Below are positions 8,419-15,435 of a stretch of 64,000 bases of DNA, in pieces. The translations under genes and the position numbers were made by a program. Within the stretch, counting starts at the first letter, position 1. Every line of letters begins with the position of its first letter. Origin of the DNA: Agilicoccus flavus (GTDB taxonomy: Bacteria; Actinomycetota; Actinomycetes; Actinomycetales; Dermatophilaceae). The DNA is taken from positions 1-64,000 of the forward strand of contig NZ_JACYXE010000010.1 in NCBI RefSeq assembly GCF_014857905.1, read 5' to 3'. The notes below the pieces were generated by a model. That model was not told the origin of the DNA. It saw nothing but the letters and a program-made list of their open reading frames with translations, and searched no databases.

Positions 8419-8438
8419 AATGTGACCTGAATCACATT
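8419..8438. promoter_or_regulatory. CRP/GlxR-type binding site
   Basis: AATGTGA-N6-TCACATT is a perfect 7-bp inverted repeat and matches the TGTGA-N6-TCACA consensus of cAMP-receptor-protein regulators (CRP in proteobacteria, GlxR/Cmr in actinobacteria). It lies 76 bp after the SRPBCC gene and about 130 bp before the broken HNH gene, in a locally A/T-richer stretch. Confidence 0.7.
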
Positions 8439-8560
8439 GCGGCGACCGCGCGAAGGAGGTTGCCGCCCAACGGGTTTCGACCGTTGCAAGGGGTGGTGAA
8501 ACCTGTTGCAGCAGTGAGCGTTTCACCTGTGGATAAGGCGATCGTCGGATGCGTGTTCGA

Positions 8561-8566
8561 TAGAAT
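8561..8566 (+). promoter_or_regulatory. -10 element TAGAAT, leaderless 13E12-type gene
   Basis: TAGAAT ends 5 nt before the ATG at 8572. It is close to the actinobacterial -10 consensus, so the broken gene may still be transcribed. Confidence 0.55.
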
Positions 8567-8571
8567 GGGGC

Positions 8572-9931
8572 ATGACGTCGACCACCCTTCCCGAGTCGCC
8601 GGCCGTGCCGGCCGGGGATGGGTTGCGGGCGCAGATCGACGCGATTCTCGGGGTTTCCGGGGGCTTGTCCTCGGTAGCGAATGCCGAGCTGGCCCGGCTC
8701 GCGGCGTCGGCGGCTGAGCTGGTGGCCACAGCGTCGGCGGTGCAGGCGGCGGTCGTGTTGGAGGCGTCGACGCGGGGCGTGATCGCGGAGTCGGATCACC
8801 CCCGGACGCGGGCGTGGGTGGAGCAGTCCTGTCGTGACGCGGGGGTGCCGGTCGCGAAGGCCCAGGCGCGGAGTCTGCACGAGGTCGCGCAGACGTGCGT
8901 CGGGTACGACGTCGAGGCGTTGCGGGCTGCGGTGACCGAGGGCCGGGTCGGGATCGACCTGGCCGGGGTGGTGGCGAAGTCGTTCCGGCGGTTGAAGAGG
9001 GACATCGAGTACCCGAACTGGGACGCGCTGCTGCAGATCCTCATCGACCATGCGGCCGAGGGCGCGCCCGCGAAGGACTTCGCGGCGATCGAAGACCTGC
9101 TGATCGGTCAGTACGGGATCCCGGGCCGGCTGGACGACCAGCACGACCGGCAGCGGGACCGGCGCGAGCTGACCGGGTTCCACCGGGACCGGAACGGGAT
9201 GCTGGTGGCGACGTTGCGGCTCGACCCCGCCTCGGAAGCCGTCTTCACGGCGGCGATCAACGCCTTGTCCGCGCCGATCACCGACGAACACGGCAACCTC
9301 GACCCCCGCTCGGCCGGCGCCCGCCGGGCGGACGCGCTGCTCGACATGGTCGCCGCGGCGACGGAGGCCGACCGGGATGTGCCGGGGTCGGGGACGAAGG
9401 CGAAGGTCGTCGTGGCGATCCCGCTCGAGACCCTCCTGTCCGGTCTCGAAGATGCCGCCGAGAAGGGGTGGGCGACGACGGGGTTCTCGCAGGCGCTGTC
9501 GCCGAGCGAGGCGCGGATCCTCGGCTGCGACGCCCAGATCATCCCCGCCGTCCTCGGAGCCAAGAGCGAACTCCTCGACCTCGGCCACGCGAAGCGCCTC
9601 ATCACCCCAGCTCAGCGCCTCGCCCTTCAGCAGCGCGACGGCCGCTGCACCTTTCCCGGGCTGCACGATCCCGCCAGCCTGATGCGACGGGCACCACTTG
9701 ATCTATTGGGCCCTGGGAGCGGCGAACGGAGGCGAGCTTGCGAGCCGCAGTGAGCGCGACAGAGGGATCGGCGGGCGAACGGCTATGACGAATCTGGCCT
9801 TGCTCTGTCGCCACCACCACACCGAAGTCCACCGACAACGACACCGCGGGAAAGTCACCCCCGAGGGAGTTCGATGGACCAGATCCGACGGCTCCCCGAT
9901 CGGCAACGGCCCCCGCGTCACGTCCTTCTGA
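8572..9931 (+). pseudogene. 13E12 repeat family DUF222/HNH endonuclease, broken
   Basis: The N-terminal 360 residues form a normal DUF222 domain (ALLDMVAAATEAD, VVVAIPLETLLSG) leading to the HNH entry RDGRCTFPG. There the frame slips: an extra C near 9661 moves the reading into a frame that ends at 9753. The correct continuation is in the next frame: CTIPPA, then a TGA where the family has Trp, then CDGHHLIYWALG, a foreign 54-nt stretch, and TNLALLCRHHHTEVHRQR to the stop at 9931. There are thus three lesions: frameshift, nonsense and in-frame insertion of the repeat described at 9717. DUF222/HNH genes are multi-copy and mobile-looking in actinobacteria. This copy is very probably inactive, because the HNH motif is lost. 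Confidence 0.85.
9717..9774 (-). repeat. single copy of the 54-bp dispersed repeat
   Basis: Positions 9717-9764 match the reverse complement of the unit in the tandem array at 35927-36080 at 47 of 48 positions (one T for C inside the central palindrome). It sits exactly where the HNH motif should run from WALG to GRTAMTNLALL, adding 18 codons (AANGGELASRSERDRGIG) without a stop, so the insertion is about 54 bp. A GGCGAACGG 9-mer occurs at both edges (9721 and 9774) and may reflect the insertion mechanism. Confidence 0.85.
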
Positions 9932-10005
9932 GCTGAGTGCCGCCCCTGGACGTCTGGGCCCGGGGGCGGCAGTAGGTGGGCCTTGACGCCGCTCGCCCGC
10001 GCCGA

Positions 10006-10029
10006 TAGCGTGTCCTTGAAACGATTCAT
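10006..10029 (+). promoter_or_regulatory. promoter -10 and LacI-type operator of the aldolase gene
   Basis: TAGCGT (10006-10011) is a -10 box. Immediately downstream, TTGAAACGATTCAT (10016-10029) has the CG-centred near-palindrome of LacI-family operators and would cover the transcription start, the classic repressor position. It resembles the site at 5327. Confidence 0.55.
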
Positions 10030-10073
10030 AACCCGACGCCACGGTCTCGCCGCCGACACCGAAGGATCGCCCC

Positions 10074-12125
10074 ATGAGCGCCCAGCACGATCTGCCCCAG
10101 CCCGTCGCCGACCTCCTCGACCGCTCGAACCGGCTGGGCTCGCAGGCCCGCGTGACGAACTACGCCGGCGGCAACACCTCCGCCAAGGGCAGCGGGGTCG
10201 ACCCGGCGACGGGCGAGGACGTCGACCTCCTGTGGGTCAAGGGCTCCGGCGGCGACCTCGGCACCCTCACGGCAGCGGGCCTCGCATGCCTGCGCCTGGA
10301 CCGGATGCGCGCGCTCGTCGACGTGTACCCCGGCATCGAGCGCGAGGACGAGATGGTCGCGTCGTTCGACTACTGCCTGCACGGCAAGGGCGGCGCCGCG
10401 CCGAGCATCGACACGGCGATGCACGGGCTCGTCGACGCACCTCACGTCGACCACCTGCACCCCGACGCCGGCATCGCGCTCGCGACGAGCGCCGACGGCG
10501 AGCGGCTGACGAAGGAGATCTTCGGCGACACCGTCGCCTGGGTGCCGTGGCGACGACCGGGCTTCCAGCTCGGGCTCGACATCGCCGAGATCAAGCGCGC
10601 CCACCCCGACGCCATCGGCTGCGTCCTCGGCGGGCACGGCATCACCGCCTGGGGTGAGACCTCCGCGGAGGCCGAGGCGAACTCGATGGCGATCATCGAC
10701 GGCGCCCAGGCCTACCTCGACTCCCACGGCGACCCCGAGCCGTTCGGGCCCGTCGTCCCCGGCCGCGAGGCGCTGCCGGAGGCCGAGCGTCGCGAGCGGG
10801 CCGCGGCGCTCTTCCCGCTGATCCGCGGGCTGGCCAGCATGGACAAGCCGCAGGTCGGGCACTTCACCGACTCCGAGGCGGTCCTCGACTTCGTCGCCCG
10901 CGAAAAGCTCGCGCCCCTGGCCGAGCTCGGCACCTCCTGCCCCGACCACTTCCTGCGCACCAAGGTGAAGCCGATGGTGCTCGACCTGCCGACGACCGCG
11001 ACGATCGGGGAGTGCGAGGCGCGCCTGCGCGAGCTGCACGCCGCCTACCGCGAGGACTACGCCGGCTACTACGAGCGCAACGCCGAGCCCGACTCGCCCG
11101 CGATGCGCGGCGCCGACCCGGCGATCGTCCTCGTCCCCGGAGTCGGCATGTTCTCCTTCGGGGCGAACAAGCAGACGGCCCGGGTGGCGGGGGAGTTCTA
11201 CGTCAACGCGATCAACGTCATGCGCGGCGCCGAGTCGGTCTCGACCTACGCGCCGATCGACGAGCACGAGAAGTTCCGCATCGAGTACTGGGCCCTCGAG
11301 GAGGCCAAGCTCGTGCGGATGCCCGAGCCGAAGCCGCTCGCGACGCGCGTCGCCCTCGTCACCGGGGCCGCGTCGGGCATCGGCCTGGCCACCGCGAAGC
11401 GGCTCGCCGCGGAGGGCGCCTGCGTCGTCATCGCCGACCTCGACCTCGCCAAGGCGCAGGTCGCCGCGGCGGACATCGGGTCGGCGGACGTCGCCATCGG
11501 GGTGGCCGCCGACGTCTCGAGCGAGGAGGCCGTCGTCGCCGCGGTCAAGGCCTCCGTGCTCGCCTTCGGCGGCGTCGACCTCGTCGTCAACAACGCCGGC
11601 CTCTCGCTGAGCAAGCCGCTCCTCGAGACGACCGTCGCCGACTGGGACCTGCAGCACGACGTCATGGCCAAGGGCAGCTTCCTCGTCTCCCGCGAGACGG
11701 CGAAGGTCATGAAGGCGCAGGAGATGGGCGGCGACATCGTCTACATCAGCAGCAAGAACTCCGTCTTCGCCGGCCCGAACAACATCGCCTACTCGGCGAC
11801 GAAGGCCGACCAGGCCCACCAGGTGCGCCTCCTCGCCGCCGAGCTCGGTTGCGACGGCATCCGCGTCAACGGCGTCAACCCCGACGGGGTCGTCAAGGGG
11901 TCGGGCATCTTCTCCGGGGGCTGGGGCGCCTCCCGCGCCGCGGTCTACGGGGTCAAGGAGGAGGACCTCGGCGCCTTCTACGCCCAGCGCACCCTGCTCA
12001 AGCGCGAGGTGCTGCCCGAGAACATCGCCAACGCGGTCTTCGCGCTCGTCGGCGGGGACCTCTCGCACACGACGGGCCTGCACATTCCCGTCGACGCCGG
12101 CGTCGCGGCGGCGTTCCTGCGGTGA
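10074..12125 (+). CDS. rhaD: bifunctional class II aldolase / short-chain dehydrogenase (rhamnulose-1-phosphate aldolase / lactaldehyde dehydrogenase type)
   Basis: 683 residues. The first about 400 residues are a class II aldolase domain (TNYAGGNTSAKG; zinc-ligand region HVDHLHPDA; GGHGITAWG). The last about 255 residues are a short-chain dehydrogenase with the NAD-binding TGAASGIG and the catalytic Tyr/Lys in YSATK. In bacteria with this fusion the aldolase splits L-rhamnulose-1-phosphate to dihydroxyacetone phosphate and L-lactaldehyde, and the dehydrogenase oxidises the lactaldehyde. The rhamnosidase at the window start supports this. A GAAGGA Shine-Dalgarno lies 6-11 nt before the ATG. 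Rhamnose isomerase and kinase are not in the window. The stop codon is 1 nt from that of the converging MFS gene. Confidence 0.92.
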   Translation: MSAQHDLPQPVADLLDRSNRLGSQARVTNYAGGNTSAKGSGVDPATGEDVDLLWVKGSGGDLGTLTAAGLACLRLDRMRALVDVYPGIEREDEMVASFDYCLHGKGGAAPSIDTAMHGLVDAPHVDHLHPDAGIALATSADGERLTKEIFGDTVAWVPWRRPGFQLGLDIAEIKRAHPDAIGCVLGGHGITAWGETSAEAEANSMAIIDGAQAYLDSHGDPEPFGPVVPGREALPEAERRERAAALFPLIRGLASMDKPQVGHFTDSEAVLDFVAREKLAPLAELGTSCPDHFLRTKVKPMVLDLPTTATIGECEARLRELHAAYREDYAGYYERNAEPDSPAMRGADPAIVLVPGVGMFSFGANKQTARVAGEFYVNAINVMRGAESVSTYAPIDEHEKFRIEYWALEEAKLVRMPEPKPLATRVALVTGAASGIGLATAKRLAAEGACVVIADLDLAKAQVAAADIGSADVAIGVAADVSSEEAVVAAVKASVLAFGGVDLVVNNAGLSLSKPLLETTVADWDLQHDVMAKGSFLVSRETAKVMKAQEMGGDIVYISSKNSVFAGPNNIAYSATKADQAHQVRLLAAELGCDGIRVNGVNPDGVVKGSGIFSGGWGASRAAVYGVKEEDLGAFYAQRTLLKREVLPENIANAVFALVGGDLSHTTGLHIPVDAGVAAAFLR

Positions 12126-12126
12126 G

Positions 12127-13287
12127 CTAGAGCGCTTCGGTCGGGGTGGGACGGGCGGCGAGAGCGAGGCCGACGACGGCCACGCCCGCGGCGACCGCGC
12201 AGGTCAGGGCGGGCGAGACGGCGTAGAGCGGCAGGATGAGCGGCACGGCGGCGCCGCCGAGGAACTGGGCCGACAGCGTCATCGACATCGCCCCGCCGCT
12301 GTTGGCCGGGGTGCTCGCGAGCCCGAGGGTGTTCGTCAGCACCCTGGCCCCGGTGCCGGCGACGCCGGCGACGGCGATGGCGCCGACGAGGACCGCGATG
12401 CCGGGGGCGACGCCCACGCAGAGCACGGCCAGCGCCAGCACGGCCAGGGCGGTCGACCCGACCAGGCGCAGCCCGTAGCGGTCGGTCGCCGCTCCGGTGA
12501 GCCGACCGCTCGCCAGGCCGGCGAGGCCGAAGCACGCGACGAGCAGGCCGCGGGCGCCGGGCGACAGCCCGAACTCGTCGGCCGCGACGAGCGCCCCGAC
12601 GACCATGAGCGCCGTCGAGGCGAACTGGGCGGTGAACGCGATGCCGCCCGCGCGGGCGAGCCGCAGGTTGGCCAGCGCCCGCCACTGCTCGCGCGTCACG
12701 GAGGCACGGCGCTCACCCGCGGCGCGTCCGCCGGGGGTGACGACCGCGAGGAGCAGGGCGGCGCCGGCGCTCGCGGCGAACGCGAGCCGATAATCCACCT
12801 CGGCCGCGAGGCCGCCGATGAGGGGCGCGAACGCCTGCCCGGCCGCCTGCATCCCGGCGTAGGTGCCGAGGGCGATGCCCCGCCGCCCGGGCGGGACGAG
12901 GTCGGCGATCATCGCGATGAGCAGCGGGGTCGTGAAGGCGTTGGCCGCACCCTGCAGCGCGCGTCCCGCGAGGAACGGCCCGGCGGAGGCGGCGAGAATG
13001 CACACGAGGGAGGCGAGGGCGTAGGCGAGGTACGCGCCGCGCACCGTCCGCGCCCGCCCCCACCGGCCGGCGACCGTGCCCGACACGAGCATGAGCCCCG
13101 CGAAGGGCACCATGTAGGCCGCGAGCGCCGACCCCATCGTCGCGACGTCCGAGCGCAGGCCGGTCGCGAGCTCGGGCAGGATCGTGTTGACCATCGCCCC
13201 GCCGAACGGCCCGAGGAACCCGCCGGCGTACAGCGGCCACAGCCGCGGCGCTCGGCCCGCAGGCTCGGGGCGGTCGGCTGCGGTCAC
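12127..13287 (-). CDS. MFS transporter (drug/metabolite efflux type)
   Basis: 386 residues starting with GTG. About twelve hydrophobic segments, with no large soluble domain. The loop after helix 2 reads SGTVAGRWGRARTVRGAY, a variant of the MFS A-motif, and helix 4 carries AGRALQGAANAFTTP, as in drug:H+ antiporters of the DHA type. The substrate cannot be told. It converges tail-to-tail with the rhamnose-type aldolase, stop codons 1 nt apart with no terminator, so readthrough into antisense is likely on both sides. The GTG is supported by a TAGCCT -10 box 6 nt upstream. Confidence 0.88.
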   Translation of the reverse strand: MTAADRPEPAGRAPRLWPLYAGGFLGPFGGAMVNTILPELATGLRSDVATMGSALAAYMVPFAGLMLVSGTVAGRWGRARTVRGAYLAYALASLVCILAASAGPFLAGRALQGAANAFTTPLLIAMIADLVPPGRRGIALGTYAGMQAAGQAFAPLIGGLAAEVDYRLAFAASAGAALLLAVVTPGGRAAGERRASVTREQWRALANLRLARAGGIAFTAQFASTALMVVGALVAADEFGLSPGARGLLVACFGLAGLASGRLTGAATDRYGLRLVGSTALAVLALAVLCVGVAPGIAVLVGAIAVAGVAGTGARVLTNTLGLASTPANSGGAMSMTLSAQFLGGAAVPLILPLYAVSPALTCAVAAGVAVVGLALAARPTPTEAL

Positions 13288-13603
13288 CGGGACAGGCTAG
13301 GGCCCCCGGTATCGCGGGCCGGACGCGGTCGGGTGAGGATGTCGCTCGACGAGTCGTGACCCCACCGCTGCGCGGAGGCCGCCGATGCGGAACATCGCTC
13401 CACCGTCGACGCACGCTGCCCTGGGTTGCGTCGGGCTCGCCCCCCTGCCCCCGCTGCGCCTCGTCGGCGCCACCCTCGTGGCCGCCTCCTCGAGCTCCCT
13501 CGCCAGATCCCCGACGAGCACCTCGCCGAGGTCGATCCCGCCGCGCGACCCGCGCCGCCGCGGCGTCTCGTCCACCCCCCGTCCGAATCCGAGGAGAGAA
13601 CCC
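13288..13603. other. 316-bp stretch before egtD with possible egtC remnant
   Basis: No intact gene. On the plus strand one frame reads LVGATLVAAS around 13460-13490 and another reads RQIPDEHLAEVD around 13503-13540. Together they recall the C-terminus of EgtC-type gamma-glutamyl hydrolases (a LVASEP-like strand followed by PDxHLxxVD), which normally precedes egtD. The reading needs at least one frameshift and is a weak resemblance by eye. Confidence 0.25.
13294..13299 (-). promoter_or_regulatory. -10 element TAGCCT, leaderless MFS mRNA
   Basis: On the minus strand TAGCCT ends 6 nt before the GTG at 13287. Confidence 0.5.
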
Positions 13604-14611
13604 GTGTCCCACCCCGCGACGACCCCGCAGACCACCCTGTCCCGGCACCCCGTCGACGTCCACCTCGGTCCGGACGACCTGCGCGAGACGATGCGCCGGG
13701 ACGTGTCCGAGGGCCTGGGCGCCTCGCCGAGATCGGTGCCCTCCACCTACTTCTACGACGCTCGCGGGAGCGACCTCTTCGTCGACATCACGCGGCTCCC
13801 CGAGTACTAGCCGACGCGAGCGGAGGCGGCGATCCTGCACGCCCACGCGGACGACATCGCGGCGCGTTCGGGGGCCGACACGCTCGTCGAGCTCGGCTCG
13901 GGCGCGAGCGAGAAGACTCGGCTGCTGCTCGACGCGCTCGATCGGCGCGGTGCACTGCGTCGGTACGTCCCCTTCGACGTCAGCGTCGATGCGCTCCAGG
14001 GGGCGATGGCCGCGCTGGAGGCCGACTACCCGGGCCTGGCGATGCACGGCGTCGTCGGGGACTTCGAGCGACACCTGCACACCCTGCCGCAGGGCGGCAC
14101 GCGCCTCGTCGCGTTCCTCGGCAGCACGATCGGCAACCTCGATCCGGACGGCCGCGCCGCCTTCTACGCCGAGTGGCGGGCAGGCCTGGTCGACGGCGAC
14201 ACGCTGTTGCTCGGCACCGACCTCGTCAAGGACGAGCGGCGACTCGTCGCCGCCTACGACGACGCGGCCGGCGTGACCGCCGAGTTCAACCGGAACGTCC
14301 TGCACGTGCTGCGCCGAGAGCTGGGCGCGCAGGTGGACCCGGACGACTTCGAGCACGTCGCCCTCTGGGACGCCGACGCCGAGCGGATCGAGATGCGCCT
14401 GCGCGCCCGGGTCGAGACCCGCTGCCTCATCGACGCACTCGGTCTGGACGTGACGTTCGCGGCGGGGGAGGAGCTCCGGACCGAGATCTTGACGAAGTTC
14501 CGACTCCCGGGGGCGGTGGCCGAGCTCGCCCACGCCGGGTTCGGCACGATCGGACAGTGGACCGATCCCGCCGGCGACGTCGCGCTCACCCTGGCGCAGG
14601 TCGACGGATAG
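13604..14611 (+). pseudogene. egtD: L-histidine N-alpha-methyltransferase EgtD, in-frame amber codon
   Basis: EgtD trimethylates histidine to hercynine, the first step of ergothioneine synthesis. From the GTG at 13604 (GAGGAGAG Shine-Dalgarno) the frame is EgtD throughout its 336 codons (family about 320): STYFYDARGSDLF, the SAM site LVELGSGASEKTRLLLDA, FLGSTIGNLDPDGR, GTDLVKDERRLVAAYDDAAG, and the C-terminal EILTKFRLP. Codon 69 (13808-13810) is TAG where relatives have the second Tyr of LPEYYPTR, one base from TAC. Everything after it remains in frame and conserved, so the mutation looks recent or the codon is read through. No egtB or egtA is nearby. Most likely a young pseudogene; a sequencing error cannot be excluded. 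Confidence 0.88.
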
Positions 14612-14638
14612 GGGCACCGACCGGCCCACCGCACGACA

Positions 14639-14667
14639 GAGGCCGCACCCGGGACGGGTGCGGCCTC
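14639..14667. terminator. bidirectional hairpin terminator
   Basis: A perfect 12-bp stem (GAGGCCGCACCC / GGGTGCGGCCTC) with a 5-nt loop, between converging egtD and ppa. Confidence 0.8.
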
Positions 14668-14686
14668 GGGCCGGATCGCGGCCGGC

Positions 14687-15244
14687 TCAGGCGTGCTGGG
14701 TGTGGCTCGGCTTGGGCCAGCGGCTCGTCGTCATGCCCTCGTCGGTGGCGCGCTGGATGGCCTCGCGGATGACCTGCTCGGCGTGCGCGCGGTTGGCCCA
14801 GTGGGCGCCCTCGACGGACTTGCCGGGCTCGAGGTCCTTGTACGTCTCGAAGAAGTGCTGGATCTCGAGGCGGTCGAACTCGCTGACGTCGTCGAGGTCC
14901 TGGATGTTCGTCACGCGCGGGTCGCTCGCGGGGACGCAGAGGATCTTGTCGTCACCGCCGGCCTCGTCGCGCATGTGGAACATGCCGATGGCGCGGCACA
15001 TGATGAGCACCCCGGGGAACGCCGGCTGGTCGAGCAGGACGAGCGCGTCGAGCGGGTCCCCGTCCTCACCGAGCGTGTCCTCGATGTAGCCGTAGTCGGC
15101 GGGGTACTGGGTGGAGGTGAAGAGCATGCGGTCGAGGCGGATGCGGCCCGTCTCGTGGTCCACCTCGTACTTGTTCCGCTGACCCTTGGGGATCTCGATC
15201 GTCACGTCGAAGAACATCGGCGTGCTGGCCTCGTCGCTCGTCAT
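14687..15244 (-). CDS. ppa: inorganic pyrophosphatase, family I
   Basis: 185 residues, slightly longer than the usual 160-175. It hydrolyses pyrophosphate to phosphate in the cytoplasm, pulling biosynthetic reactions forward. The family signature [11 protein letters not shown] (metal-binding Asp residues) is clear, with [23 protein letters not shown] at the N-terminus and [11 protein letters not shown] before it. The ATG is preceded by AGGAGG at 9 nt. The gene is monocistronic, ended by the hairpin at 14639. Confidence 0.97.
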   Translation of the reverse strand: MTSDEASTPMFFDVTIEIPKGQRNKYEVDHETGRIRLDRMLFTSTQYPADYGYIEDTLGEDGDPLDALVLLDQPAFPGVLIMCRAIGMFHMRDEAGGDDKILCVPASDPRVTNIQDLDDVSEFDRLEIQHFFETYKDLEPGKSVEGAHWANRAHAEQVIREAIQRATDEGMTTSRWPKPSHTQHA

Positions 15245-15435
15245 GCCGGGTGGCCTCCTGTGTCGGATGAGAAGATACGGACGTACCGGTCGACGCTACT
15301 GGGTGCCGCGGCGCGGCATCGAGAATCGTCTGCTCGGAATCGTGGTGCTCGGCTCACAGCGTGACACGTGGGCGGGCCGGATGTCGCCTCGCCCACGGCG
15401 GTGACAGGCACGGGGGAGAACAAGGGAGGTCGCCG

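Noticed and set aside
9698-9931. A separate 78-codon gene starting MIYWALG
   Set aside because: It is the displaced 3' end of the 13E12-type HNH gene; TNLALLCRHHHTEVHRQR continues the family motif.
13385-13810. A 142-codon gene ending at 13810
   Set aside because: Its last 68 codons are the N-terminus of EgtD and the stop is the amber codon; the part before 13604 is Ser/Pro/Arg-rich and not protein-like.
13808-13810. Pyrrolysine or other programmed recoding at the egtD amber codon
   Set aside because: The position corresponds to a conserved Tyr one base from TAC, no pyl genes or special downstream structure are seen, and EgtD has no known recoded site.
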